64,000 nt of DNA from Fulvivirga sediminis. Lineage in GTDB: Bacteria; Bacteroidota; Bacteroidia; Cytophagales; Cyclobacteriaceae. The position numbers and the translations under genes were made by a program. Of the stretch, positions 45,580 through 54,790 are shown piece by piece (positions within the stretch are counted from its first letter, which is position 1; each line of letters begins with the position of its first letter). Location of the stretch: positions 682,001 to 746,000 of the forward strand of contig NZ_JAESIY010000001.1 in NCBI RefSeq assembly GCF_016757215.1, read 5' to 3'. The notes beneath the pieces are model-generated. The model searched no databases. It was not told the origin of the DNA and saw only the letters and a program-made list of their open reading frames with translations.

Positions 45580-45600
45580 AATCCAGTCATCCCGACGATT
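45580..45600. repeat. attR: right 21-bp direct repeat of the integrated element
   Basis: Identical to 3595-3615. Only the last 16 nt of the tRNA-Pro sequence are present here, with no cloverleaf upstream, as expected for the distal att copy. Confidence 0.9.
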
Positions 45601-45845
45601 AGATAACCATCTAAGTACAAAACCCTCCAAATTTCACGATTTGGAGGGCTTTTTAATTTTACCCCCTCCAGTAAATCACCTTTATTATCAATGAAAATGA
45701 GACCTATACGGTGACCTTTTTTATTGTTTAAATTTAGGTCACCAGAAAGGGCTTAAATTATTGATATTCAGGTGGAATAGGTGTTCTTGTGGCTTTAGAT
45801 GGATTTTTTTTGTAATTATTAATGCTTCAGAGTTGATATTACTAA
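45601..45845. other. Chromosomal flank right of attR, resembling the element left end
   Basis: After the att copy there is a terminator (45623-45660), then TTACCCC, an AATGAAAATGAGACCTATACGG-like stretch and TTTTTTATTG. This parallels the order terminator, TTACCCC, AATAAAAATGTGCCC, TTTTTTATTG at 3633-3740. GGTGACC (45710-45716) and GGTCACC (45737-45743) form an inverted repeat. It may be the remnant left end of an older related element. Confidence 0.5.
45623..45660 (+). terminator. Intrinsic terminator right of attR (probable original tRNA-Pro terminator)
   Basis: A 10-bp perfect stem, CCCTCCAAAT/ATTTGGAGGG, with loop TTCACG is followed by CTTTTTAATTTT. It lies 22 bp after the att copy, the same spacing as the element-borne terminator behind the intact tRNA. 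Confidence 0.88.
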
Positions 45846-46607
45846 TTACCAATCTAGCCATAATTTAAACTGCCGCATTTTAATTCTGCTTACAATCACT
45901 TCCTTTTCTCTATCCCGTTTCAGAATGATTTTTGCCTTTTCATTGAAATACTTGTGGATACTTTCAATACTGTTGAGATGCAAAATAAACTGTCTGTTTA
46001 CTCTAAAGAAAAACTGCGGGTCAAGTTGGTCTTCTAATTCTTCCAGATTGTATGGCACAACAATAGAACTACCGTCAAGCAGTTTAAAATATACTACTTT
46101 ATGTTCAAGAAAAATATAATCGATATCCTTTACGGCAATTACCTTGTAATTTTCACGATAATGTAGCAGGAAACGAGTTTTGTATTGTTTATGCTGTGTT
46201 CGCAGCATAGTCAAAATGCTATTGACATCTTCAGTTGAAGTTAATGAACGATATTCATTTACTTTTTCAAGTGCTTCTTCTAATTCTTCAGGAACAATTG
46301 GCTTTAGCAAATATGCCGCTCCATAAACTTTAAATGCTTGAAGGGCATATTCGTCGTAGGCTGTGGTGAAAATAACGGGTGATTGAATATTCACATTCAC
46401 TTGGGTGTAAATTTCAAAAGACAAGCCGTCGGCTAGCCGTATATCCATAAAAATCACATCAGGATGAGGGTTCGCTTTCAACCATTCCACGCTTTCCTGT
46501 ATGCTAGGTAAAGTCGCTAAACAATTGATAGTGTGATCATATTTTTCAACAATACCTTTTAAGCGCTCTGCATTGTATTGTTCGTCTTCGATGATAAGGT
46601 AATTCAT
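45846..46607 (-). CDS. LytTR-family response regulator
   Basis: 253 aa. The receiver domain (1-120) has the phosphoacceptor D55 in VIFMDIRLADG and the conserved Lys in YLLKPI. The LytTR DNA-binding domain (about 145-250) shows FLLHYRENYKVIAVKDIDYIF, YNLEELEDQLDPQFFFRVNRQFILHLNSIESI. It partners the histidine kinase 8 bp upstream. Both sit at the 3' end of the RND efflux operon on the same strand, so they may control efflux in response to a membrane or cell-envelope signal, which is inference from context. Confidence 0.92.
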   Translation of the reverse strand: MNYLIIEDEQYNAERLKGIVEKYDHTINCLATLPSIQESVEWLKANPHPDVIFMDIRLADGLSFEIYTQVNVNIQSPVIFTTAYDEYALQAFKVYGAAYLLKPIVPEELEEALEKVNEYRSLTSTEDVNSILTMLRTQHKQYKTRFLLHYRENYKVIAVKDIDYIFLEHKVVYFKLLDGSSIVVPYNLEELEDQLDPQFFFRVNRQFILHLNSIESIHKYFNEKAKIILKRDREKEVIVSRIKMRQFKLWLDW

Positions 46608-46615
46608 AACAATAC

Positions 46616-47719
46616 TTAAAGATTTAATAAAGGTAGTTTTACTTCAAAGCTTGTTTCCGTAGTGGTGACTTCTGGTATTTTTCCGTATAGCAAAAAGTAC
46701 CGTTCTTTTATATTTTTCAATCCCATTCTGGTGCTTTTATAGTCTATATTAATTGGTTGGAGATTGTTTTTTACTTTTAGGGATCCATCATTACAGCTAT
46801 CAATGGATAGGTATAGTGGTTGTTTGAGGGTAGAAATATTGTATTTAATGGCGTTCTCTATTAACAGTTGTAAAGTTACAGGTGGTATGCCTTTGCTTTT
46901 GTTTGATTCATAGATGTTTATATTTAAGAAGATGGTTTCTCCATGCCTTATTTTGATCAAGTGAAAATACATTTCTACAAATTTCAACTCATCTTCTAAG
47001 GCTACTACATCCTTTTTTGCAGTGGTTAAAATATAGCGATATACCCTTGACAGATTAGATAAAAATGCTTGTGCAGCTTCTTGGTTGGTATCAATAAGCT
47101 GGGTGAGAATACTGAAATTGTTAAACAGAAAATGGGGGTCTAATTGTAATCTCAACACTTCTAGTTCTGCTTGTAAAGCATTCTCCTTCAAGTGATGGGC
47201 GTGAAGTTCGAGTTTATTACTTTCAATAACTTTGGCTTTCCATTTTTCAAAAAAGAAAAAAGAATGGTAAAAGCTATTTACAAAAGCAGCTACGGCCATG
47301 TTTACTACCAGGTAGTGTCTTACGCCTAGCTCTATGTCTTGGTTAAATTCTGAGTTTTCTGGCCATAGTGTATCATAAACAATGTTTTCAATATACAGCA
47401 AAAAGAACATGGCGGCTATGACCACAATAGTGGTAACAAGGAAGTGTATTGATATACTGTTTCCCGAAATCAAATGTTTGTTAGCCCAGCTTGCTAGCGA
47501 TGTCACAATCCAAAAAAGAATGGTATACATAGCAATGCCGCCAATAATAGTTGCTGAAATTTCTGACCATTTTGCCTCTGTATAAAAATCCCACCAACTG
47601 CTTTTGGGGTTCAACAAGTACTGGATAAGGTTCGCTAATGCTAATGAAACCAGCACACCACTCCAGCGGAAAAAATGTTTCCAATGCGGACGAACCAGAA
47701 TTGTTGATTTATTATTCAT
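46616..47719 (-). CDS. LytS/YehU-type sensor histidine kinase
   Basis: 367 aa. About four transmembrane segments (roughly 20-37, 53-77, 90-112, 135-155) precede a coiled linker and the His_kinase (PF06580) domain, with phosphoacceptor H196 in LQLDPHFLFNNFSIL. The ATPase N-box is LIENAIKYN. No extracellular sensor domain is obvious, so the signal may be sensed within the membrane. The start is adjacent to the stop of the TolC-like gene, and the response regulator follows. Confidence 0.9.
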   Translation of the reverse strand: MNNKSTILVRPHWKHFFRWSGVLVSLALANLIQYLLNPKSSWWDFYTEAKWSEISATIIGGIAMYTILFWIVTSLASWANKHLISGNSISIHFLVTTIVVIAAMFFLLYIENIVYDTLWPENSEFNQDIELGVRHYLVVNMAVAAFVNSFYHSFFFFEKWKAKVIESNKLELHAHHLKENALQAELEVLRLQLDPHFLFNNFSILTQLIDTNQEAAQAFLSNLSRVYRYILTTAKKDVVALEDELKFVEMYFHLIKIRHGETIFLNINIYESNKSKGIPPVTLQLLIENAIKYNISTLKQPLYLSIDSCNDGSLKVKNNLQPINIDYKSTRMGLKNIKERYFLLYGKIPEVTTTETSFEVKLPLLNL

Positions 47720-49123
47720 TTAATTTCCACCTAACGATTTGTATAGAGCAATGTAAGCATTTATTTCTTTCTGAGTAGTCATCGTATGTGCTAATTCAGC
47801 CTGTAAATAGCCTTGTTGCACGGCTATTACTTCTAGGTAGTTAGCATCACCAAACTTATACAGCATTTGAGCATCAGTGATGGCTCTATCCAGTGCAGAT
47901 TTTCTGTTTTTAACTTCTACCATTTGTTCTTTAATCTGTTCGATATTGCTCAAGGAGCTGCTTACTTCTTCTACGGCATTTAAAACTGATTTTCTGAATT
48001 TGTATACCGAGGCTTCTCGTTGGTGCAATGCTTGCTCATAAGACGACTTGATACTTCTTTTATTGAAAATAGACTGGGTTAATCCTGCCGTAGCATTTCC
48101 GAATAAAGAAGCTGGAATGGAAAACCAGTTGCTTGTTTTGATGGTGTTTAATCCTCCTTGTGCTGTGATTTTGATACTTGGGTAAAAATCGGCTTTGGCA
48201 ATACCCACTCTTGCATTGGCTGCCTGTAATAATAATTCCTGCTGTTTCACATCAGGTCGGTTCTGTAGTAAATCTGCAGGAATACCTTCATCTGATGATG
48301 TTAGAAATACAGTATTTGTGAAAGAACCTAAACGAACTACCTCTGCCGGATAGCTCCCCGCTAATGTCTGCAAGGCGTTTTCCTGTACTTTTATGCTGGC
48401 TCTAATTTCAGGAATAAGTGAACGTGTCTCTGCCAGTTGGGCCTCTGATTGCCTAATGGCCAAAGAGCTGACGTCTCCAACGGAATATTGTATTTGCAGC
48501 ATATCAAACGTTTCCTGCATACTTTCCTCAACATCCTGTGTAATGCGCAGCTGTTCGTCTAGGCTTAGCAAGTTATAATAGGCCTGCGCTGTTTGAGCAA
48601 TCAATTGCAGGCGTAAAGCTCTTCGGTTTTCTGCCTGACTTAAATAATTGGCTAATGCCTCTTCTCTCTGCCTTTTTAGTTTTCCCCAGAAATCGAGATC
48701 CCAAGATACTGATGGAGCCAGGTTGTATTCTTGAAATATTGTGCTTCCGGCGAACGAACCCGTCATACTATTTTTCGAAAGCCGTTGAACACCGGCGCTA
48801 ATTTGTAGGTTGACCTCTGGAAGGTAGTTAAGTTTTAGGCTTTTCAGCACCGCTTCGGTGGCTAAAATATGTTCAGCCGCGATATGTAAATCAAGGTTGT
48901 TAGCCATTACTTTATCGATCATGTCTACCAGGATAGTGTCAGCGAAAAAGTAATGATAATCAGGTGTTTCCGTAGTGTCACTGTTCGTGTCTCTGGTAAC
49001 AGTGCTATATGTATGAGGAAGGTTTAGCTCCGGCCGTGTATAATCTTTGCTTACCTTGCAAGATTGTGCAAGCAAGACTAAAATAAGTCCGGCTCCTATG
49101 TTTTTTATTATTAAGTTCTTCAT
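47720..49123 (-). CDS. TolC-like outer-membrane efflux lipoprotein (NodT family)
   Basis: 467 aa. A lipoprotein signal (GAGLILVLLAQSC) is followed by two OEP repeats typical of RND outer-membrane factors: FFADTILVDMIDKVMANNLDLHIAAEHI, PSVSWDLDFWGKLKRQREEALANYL, NRPDVKQQELLLQAANARVGIAKADFYPSI. It forms the outer-membrane duct of the tripartite pump with the two upstream gene products; 3 bp separate it from the permease gene. Confidence 0.93.
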   Translation of the reverse strand: MKNLIIKNIGAGLILVLLAQSCKVSKDYTRPELNLPHTYSTVTRDTNSDTTETPDYHYFFADTILVDMIDKVMANNLDLHIAAEHILATEAVLKSLKLNYLPEVNLQISAGVQRLSKNSMTGSFAGSTIFQEYNLAPSVSWDLDFWGKLKRQREEALANYLSQAENRRALRLQLIAQTAQAYYNLLSLDEQLRITQDVEESMQETFDMLQIQYSVGDVSSLAIRQSEAQLAETRSLIPEIRASIKVQENALQTLAGSYPAEVVRLGSFTNTVFLTSSDEGIPADLLQNRPDVKQQELLLQAANARVGIAKADFYPSIKITAQGGLNTIKTSNWFSIPASLFGNATAGLTQSIFNKRSIKSSYEQALHQREASVYKFRKSVLNAVEEVSSSLSNIEQIKEQMVEVKNRKSALDRAITDAQMLYKFGDANYLEVIAVQQGYLQAELAHTMTTQKEINAYIALYKSLGGN

Positions 49124-49126
49124 CGG

Positions 49127-52100
49127 TTATGCTTTTATGTTACCTGAAACTTTTTCCTGTAAGCTTTGGAAGATCATATACAAAACAGGAACAATCAATA
49201 CGCCTAAGACCACACCGCTAATCATACCTCCGGCAGCACTGATGCTAATAGATTTATTGCCAAGCGCGGTTCCTCCTTTGGCAAACATCAGAGGTATTAA
49301 ACCTGCTACAAAAGCGAATGAAGTCATTAAAATAGGGCGTAGGCGCATTTTAGCCCCAGCAATTCCTGCCTCGAAAATAGACAGCCCGGCCTTTCGTTGC
49401 TGCAGGGCAAACTCTACGATCAGAATAGCATTTTTGGCTAATTGCCCCATTAGCATAATTAGTGCTATCTGCACGTAAATATTGTTGTCCAGGCCAGCAA
49501 ATCGGGTAGCGATAAACACGCCCAAGACTCCCGTAGGAAGCGACAGTATCACAGATAGCGGCAACAGGTAACTTTCGTACTGACCCGCAAGAAGAAAATA
49601 AATGAAGAGAATACTCAAACTGAAAATGAATACCATTTGAGATCCTGATTTTTTTTCTTGCAGACTCAATCCACTATATTCATAGCCATATCCTTTTGGT
49701 AATTCTTGCTTGAGGACTTCATCTACAGCATTCATTACTTTTCCTGTGCTGGCATCGCCTGCGGCATTTACATTCACTGAAATGCTGTTGTATAGATTGT
49801 AGCGGCTTATGTCTTGTGGGCCAAATACTTTTTTAAGTTTTATTAATGTTGAAATAGGCACCATTTGATTCATGTTGTTGCGAACCATTATATTTTCTAA
49901 GGAAGATTCATTTTTTCTGTAATCAGCTTCAGAGCGCACATTTACCCTATACAGCCTTCCGAATCGGATAAAATCTGTGGTCTGTGACCCCGTCAAATAC
50001 AATTGCAAAGCATCCATCACCTCTCTAGGGGTTAAGCCCAATTGCTGCGCTTTGTCTTCGTTCAGTTCTACTTCATATTGTGGATAATCGCTGCGAAAGC
50101 TGGTAAATGCCATGCCTATTTCAGGGCGATTGTTTAAAGCTTCGATAACTTTTCTACTTACCTTTTCAAAATCGATGATGTCACCGGAAGTCCTGTCCTG
50201 CAATACGAATTCCACGCCTCCTGCTGTACCGAAACCTTCGACAGCAGGATTACGGAAAATCATAAATTCGCCTTTTATTTTATTTTTCATTGCAGATTCA
50301 ATTTTATACATCACCTCATTGATGTCTGATACTTCCCCTCGGTCTTCCGGTTTTTTAAGGGTAATAAAGCCCATGGCTGAATTGGGAGAAGCTCCGGATG
50401 AAAACATATTAAACCCGGAAACGGTACTGATGCTTTTTACTTCCGGCAGTTCTGAAACGATTTTCGTAGCCTTTTCCATCTCTACCGTGATAAACTGTAG
50501 GTTTGTGCCAGTTTGTAGGTTCACAGCAAAACTCAGGTTGTTATCATCCTCTGCTGGAATAAAACCTTTTTGGGCATTCGTCATCAAAAGAAAGGCACCA
50601 ACGGAAACCAATAATAATGCTCCTAGGGAAATCACTTTTTTCTTTCCTAAAAACTTTACAGCTCCGATGTACTTATTTGTGAGTCTTTCAAAGCTGGTGT
50701 TGAAAGCATCTGAAAAACGTTGAGTAAATTTCTTATTTCCTTCGGAATGATGATTTTTCAATAATAAAGCACAGAGAGCAGGGCTCAATGTAAGGGCGTT
50801 TACTGCTGAAATCAAAATAGCAATGGCTAGTGTATAGGAGAACTGTTGATAGAATATGCCGGCAGGCCCTTTCATAAAACCTACTGGTAAAAATACGGCT
50901 GCATTTACCAAGGTGATGGAAATGATGGCTCCACTGATTTCGCTCATGGCCGATACCGTGGCGGTCTTAGCTGATTCGCCGGTTTGCTGCATTTTAGCAT
51001 GTATGGCTTCTACCACTACAATGGCGTCATCTACTACTATGCCAATGGCGAGCACCAAGGCGAACAAAGTCAATACATTAACCGAAAAGCCAATGAGATA
51101 GATGAAAAAGAATGTGCCGATAATAGACACTGGTACCGCTATGGCAGGGATAATGGTAGAGCGAAAATCCTGAAGAAAAACCAACACAACTATGAATACC
51201 AAGATGAATGCTTCGATCAGCGTGGATTTCATCTGTGAAACAGACGTATCTAATCGATCTTTCATGTTCTGGATAAGGTCGTATTTGATACCATCGGGAG
51301 CATTGTTCTGAAAACGCTCCAGCGATTTTTTTACTTCAACGGCAATATCATTGGCATTGGAGCCACTGGCCTGAATAACGGCAAATACGATAGAGGGCAT
51401 TCCATCGGTATACGTATCACTCGAATAATTAGATAGCCCAAACTCAATACGGGCAACGTCTCCCAGGCGCAAAACAGCACCATCGGTTTTTGATCGAAGA
51501 ATGATCTTTTCAAATTCTTCAGGCCTATTAAGCTTGCCTTTATAGCGCAAGGTGTACTGTAACGCAGCATCACTTTCTTCGCCCAGTGTTCCTGGGGAGG
51601 CTTCAAAACTATATTGCTGTATGGCAGTTTCTACATCTGCAGGTACTAAACCATAAGACGATAACTTGGTGGGATTGAGCCAAACACGAACTGAGTATTC
51701 TTTGGAGCCAAATAAGCTCACATTGCCTACACCAGGGATACGCTTAAGCTCTGGGATCAAATTGATTTCCGCATAATTGGAAAGAAATCCCTCATCATAT
51801 TTTTCGGGTTTTTCGCTGTTTACATTCACAATCATCAAATAGCTAGACTGCTGCTTAGTGGTGGTCAGTCCGAGCCGTATTACTTCCTGTGGCAGTTGGG
51901 CATTGATTTGTGCCACTCGGTTTTGTACGTTGACGGCCGCCTGATCGGGATCTACCCCTTGTTTAAAAATGATAGTCGTAGAAAAGCTGCCATCATTAGC
52001 TGCACTGGATGTCATATACTGCATGTTTTCCACTCCATTGATGGCTTGCTCTAAAGGAGTTACTACCGAGCGAATGACACTTTCTGCATTGGCTCCCGGA

Positions 52101-52246
52101 TAAGTGCCCGATACGTACACCGTTGGTGGTGCGATTTCGGGAAATTGGGTCATCGGAATTCGTAGTAAACCTATAATCCCTAAAAGCACTAGAATGATTG
52201 AGATTACCGTGGCTAGTACGGGTCTTTTTATAATCTTGTTTAACAT
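49127..52246 (-). CDS. RND multidrug efflux permease (HAE1/AcrB family)
   Basis: 1039 aa, normal for AcrB-type inner-membrane proton antiporters. It has an N-terminal transmembrane helix (PVLATVISIILVLLGIIGLL), two large periplasmic loops, and twelve transmembrane segments in total. The proton-relay aspartates are in TM4 (LAIGIVVDDAIVVVEAIHAKM). FLPVGFMKGPAGIFYQQF and GLIPLMFAKGGTALG are typical HAE1 landmarks. It lies between the adaptor and outer-membrane genes. Substrates cannot be predicted. Confidence 0.95.
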   Translation of the reverse strand: MLNKIIKRPVLATVISIILVLLGIIGLLRIPMTQFPEIAPPTVYVSGTYPGANAESVIRSVVTPLEQAINGVENMQYMTSSAANDGSFSTTIIFKQGVDPDQAAVNVQNRVAQINAQLPQEVIRLGLTTTKQQSSYLMIVNVNSEKPEKYDEGFLSNYAEINLIPELKRIPGVGNVSLFGSKEYSVRVWLNPTKLSSYGLVPADVETAIQQYSFEASPGTLGEESDAALQYTLRYKGKLNRPEEFEKIILRSKTDGAVLRLGDVARIEFGLSNYSSDTYTDGMPSIVFAVIQASGSNANDIAVEVKKSLERFQNNAPDGIKYDLIQNMKDRLDTSVSQMKSTLIEAFILVFIVVLVFLQDFRSTIIPAIAVPVSIIGTFFFIYLIGFSVNVLTLFALVLAIGIVVDDAIVVVEAIHAKMQQTGESAKTATVSAMSEISGAIISITLVNAAVFLPVGFMKGPAGIFYQQFSYTLAIAILISAVNALTLSPALCALLLKNHHSEGNKKFTQRFSDAFNTSFERLTNKYIGAVKFLGKKKVISLGALLLVSVGAFLLMTNAQKGFIPAEDDNNLSFAVNLQTGTNLQFITVEMEKATKIVSELPEVKSISTVSGFNMFSSGASPNSAMGFITLKKPEDRGEVSDINEVMYKIESAMKNKIKGEFMIFRNPAVEGFGTAGGVEFVLQDRTSGDIIDFEKVSRKVIEALNNRPEIGMAFTSFRSDYPQYEVELNEDKAQQLGLTPREVMDALQLYLTGSQTTDFIRFGRLYRVNVRSEADYRKNESSLENIMVRNNMNQMVPISTLIKLKKVFGPQDISRYNLYNSISVNVNAAGDASTGKVMNAVDEVLKQELPKGYGYEYSGLSLQEKKSGSQMVFIFSLSILFIYFLLAGQYESYLLPLSVILSLPTGVLGVFIATRFAGLDNNIYVQIALIMLMGQLAKNAILIVEFALQQRKAGLSIFEAGIAGAKMRLRPILMTSFAFVAGLIPLMFAKGGTALGNKSISISAAGGMISGVVLGVLIVPVLYMIFQSLQEKVSGNIKA

Positions 52247-52258
52247 TTTTAGCGAATT

Positions 52259-53398
52259 TTAGGGATTAACTTTTGGCGAGATGGTGGCATTTTCAGGGAT
52301 TGATGCCAGCTCATTGGCAATGACTTGGTCCCCGGGATTGAACCCAGACTTTACGATGTAAAAATCATCTGATTTGATATAATCTTTCAGGGCTATACGC
52401 TGCATTTGGTTGGAGCTGTCCAGCAGGCCTACCATAAGTTTGTCTTGCAGTTCGTAGGTGGCTAAAAGCGGTATTTTATATACGTTTTGCTCTGTAGATT
52501 TTAAAACTACTCTGCCTGTGTTGCCTGTTCTTAATAGTTTTTCTGGATTAGGAAAAGAAGCGCGAAGTATTACCGACCCTGTGGTTGCATCGAATTGCCC
52601 ATCCATCATATCTATTTTTCCCAGGTGATTGTAAGTGCTTCCATCTGATAGTAACAGGGTTACATCCTGAAAACTTTTTAGTTTTTCTAATAATGTGGAT
52701 CCAGGGCGCGAAGCATTTATCTTCAGAATTTCGTTTTCGGAAACCGAGAAATAGGCGTAGATTTCACTTACCTGAGATAATGTGGTTAAAGCCTGGGCGT
52801 CATTAGGCCCCACTAAAGCCCCCTGGCGATTGGGAATGCGGCCAATATAGCCGCTTACGGGTGCTTTTACTACAGTAAATCCAAGATTAACATCAGCAGA
52901 GGCTACCAGCGTTTCTTGTTGCTTCAAGGCTGCTTTTGCGTTTTCGTATTCGGTTTTTGCTTTCTGATATTGAAAATCAGCGACCACATTGTTTTCACTC
53001 AATACTTTATATTTATCCAGCTCAAGTTTTGACGATTCTAGCTGTGATTTGGCCATAGCTAAAGAGGCTAATGCTGTGTTTTTCTGTTCACGATACACGC
53101 TCGCATTAATGCTAAACAAAGCTTGGCCAGCCTTTACATAGGCTCCTTCGTCTACATATATTTTATCTATATAGCCACTAATCTGAGGGCGAAGCTGGAT
53201 GTTATCTTTTCCCTGCAAGCTTGTTGGGAAGGCTTTGTTGATAACGGCATCGGTGGGTTGTAGTGTTATTACTTCTGCCTTAATAGTATCATGCTCTTGC
53301 TCAATTTCATTTTTGGAATTGTTACAGCTCTGAATAAAAATAGCGGCTGCTAAAAATAACATCAGGGCAGTTTGTTTTTTCTGAATCAAACGCTTCAT
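52259..53398 (-). CDS. RND efflux periplasmic adaptor (membrane fusion protein), lipoprotein
   Basis: MFP subunit linking the permease and the TolC-like duct. The lipobox signal is FLAAAIFIQSC. The lipoyl/barrel-sandwich halves are at DKIYVDEGAYVKAGQALFSI and APVSGYIGRIPNRQGALV, flanking a coiled hairpin (about 105-180). The frame is open to ATG 53434, but I prefer ATG 53398 (MKRLIQKK). It gives a normal lipoprotein signal, and a TAGCTTTG promoter box overlaps the upstream ATG. First gene of a five-gene operon that runs to the LytTR regulator. Confidence 0.92.
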   Translation of the reverse strand: MKRLIQKKQTALMLFLAAAIFIQSCNNSKNEIEQEHDTIKAEVITLQPTDAVINKAFPTSLQGKDNIQLRPQISGYIDKIYVDEGAYVKAGQALFSINASVYREQKNTALASLAMAKSQLESSKLELDKYKVLSENNVVADFQYQKAKTEYENAKAALKQQETLVASADVNLGFTVVKAPVSGYIGRIPNRQGALVGPNDAQALTTLSQVSEIYAYFSVSENEILKINASRPGSTLLEKLKSFQDVTLLLSDGSTYNHLGKIDMMDGQFDATTGSVILRASFPNPEKLLRTGNTGRVVLKSTEQNVYKIPLLATYELQDKLMVGLLDSSNQMQRIALKDYIKSDDFYIVKSGFNPGDQVIANELASIPENATISPKVNP

Positions 53399-53890
53399 TC
53401 GGGTCTTCTTTAATTTGACGATTTTGAATGTCAAAGCTAGAACCCCTTCTTAGTTATATTTGCTACAATCTGATCGAAGTGTGGAAATTGGAAACTGAAA
53501 TGTGGATATTAACAATTAGGTTTTTTGTTGAGATGCGCTTTTTTGATTCATCATGTATTCGAAATGCCTTTTTTTCTCTTGTTATGGTTTGTTCTGAATT
53601 CAACCCTTTATATCGTAGAGCGGTTCTATATTTTAGCTAGAGTAATGTTTTGAGATACCCAGGGGCCTTTGGTGCACCTACACCTAATGTTGAAAACTGC
53701 ACAAATAGATAATGTGAGTTGATAATGTTGTTTTCTTTTAAATAAATGGCAAACAAGCTTAATCTAACTTGCTAAGATAGTCGGAACAAAAGGCTCAAGC
53801 GATTTTCATGAGGTGAAGTAGAATCAGTAAAAGATACTGATCCTTCTAGGAGTGGAGTACGATTCTAGTGAGCTAAAGATAATCTTGTTA
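53399..53890. other. Intergenic region between the efflux operon and the bestrophin gene
   Basis: No gene is seen. The left end holds the efflux promoter. A small stem (TCAGTA/TACTGA at 53824-53840, with TAGAA/TTCTA outside) lies 40 bp after the bestrophin stop and may act as its terminator. Confidence 0.5.
53432..53439 (-). promoter_or_regulatory. Candidate -7 box of the RND efflux operon
   Basis: The minus strand reads TAGCTTTG, a match to TAnnTTTG. It overlaps the upstream in-frame ATG (53434), so translation would have to start at 53398. No -33 box is convincing. Confidence 0.35.
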
Positions 53891-54790
53891 TTATAATACA
53901 TAAAATTTGTTGGCTGAATTTATTGTTACTGATGAAGCGTCTTCACCTAGTAATTGCAAGATATTACTTTCAATGGTTTCTGCTATGGACGTTATTGGTG
54001 TGTCCGTAGGGATATTCTCAAAAGGATCCTGCATTCTGAAGGCTGCTTTCTCTAAGAAAAAGAATACAGTAGATACAATTAATAGGATGAAAAATTGTAA
54101 CATGAAGTGCTGTAATTCAAAAGCAACAGATAAAGAAAGGAAAATGACGAATAAATAAATGGTTGTATGAAGCCCATATCTATATATAGCAGGAAAGACA
54201 GTGTTTTTTATCCTTTCGCACTTACCCATGGATGCTGTGAGACTAGCAAGGGTCTCTTCAATTTTTATTTGTGAGAATTTGTCTATTTTCCCCATTTTGT
54301 GTAGTTCTCTGATGTTCATATTTTGAAGAGAAAGGAGGCATAATGGTTTGTGTTTATGATCATTTACTAGCTTAATGTCATCTTCAGATAAAAATCTTTT
54401 AGGTATTTTACTGGAGGTCTCTTTCCTAAGTGCTTGACCTAAATAGTAACCCCAGCATACTTGTCTGTAACTTATATTTTGTATTTCCTGGTTTCCTTCA
54501 TCTACATACATTTGTAATTGCAAGACCAGAGTACGGGAATCATTCACTATTTCTCCCCATATCTTTCTTGCTTCCCACCATCTTTCGTATGACTGGTTAA
54601 TCATATAGGATAAAAGTATCGATATGGCAACGCCTAAAGTAGTAGCTATGCTAATTGGTATGTTAGATAAAAATGAACTAAAGAAAAAGGGTAAAACAGC
54701 AGTGAAAATTGCTATTAATGAAACGAAGAACAAGGGGGTTTTTAATTCATTAAAAATATAAGATAATGGAATTTTATTTTTATATATCAT
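53891..54790 (-). CDS. Bestrophin-family (UPF0187) ion channel
   Basis: A 299-aa membrane protein. The hydrophobic N-terminal segments (PLFFVSLIAIFTAVLPFFFSSFL, IATTLGVAISILLSYMINQSYERWWEARKIWGEIVNDSR) contain the bestrophin signature YERWWEARKIWG. Two further transmembrane segments lie near 205-245 (YGLHTTIYLFVIFLSLSVAF, FILLIVSTVFFFLEKAA), followed by DPFENIPTDTPI, the conserved C-terminal motif. Bacterial homologues form pentameric channels in the inner membrane. It is a single gene between long intergenic regions. Confidence 0.9.
   Translation of the reverse strand: MIYKNKIPLSYIFNELKTPLFFVSLIAIFTAVLPFFFSSFLSNIPISIATTLGVAISILLSYMINQSYERWWEARKIWGEIVNDSRTLVLQLQMYVDEGNQEIQNISYRQVCWGYYLGQALRKETSSKIPKRFLSEDDIKLVNDHKHKPLCLLSLQNMNIRELHKMGKIDKFSQIKIEETLASLTASMGKCERIKNTVFPAIYRYGLHTTIYLFVIFLSLSVAFELQHFMLQFFILLIVSTVFFFLEKAAFRMQDPFENIPTDTPITSIAETIESNILQLLGEDASSVTINSANKFYVL

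Larger units (their letters stand above)
3595..45600 (+). mobile_element. About 42-kb integrative element in tRNA-Pro carrying a CBASS/type I R-M operon and an RHS toxin locus
   Basis: Bounded by perfect 21-bp repeats, with a tyrosine recombinase gene 277 bp inside the left end next to the intact tRNA. Everything between the repeats is accessory: restriction-modification, CBASS, a HEPN gene, and a large secreted-protein/RHS toxin cluster. No relaxase, conjugation (Tra) genes, phage structural genes or replication gene is visible, so it looks like an integrative genomic island or a helper-dependent mobilisable element rather than an ICE or prophage. Inference from layout; excision has not been shown. 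Confidence 0.85.

Noticed and set aside
3595-45600. Prophage or ICE interpretation of the island
   Set aside because: No capsid, portal, terminase, tail, relaxase or conjugation genes can be seen between the att sites.
53428-53640. 70-codon plus-strand frame divergent from the efflux operon
   Set aside because: It overlaps the efflux promoter region, lacks domain features, and the sequence is a plain AT-rich leader.
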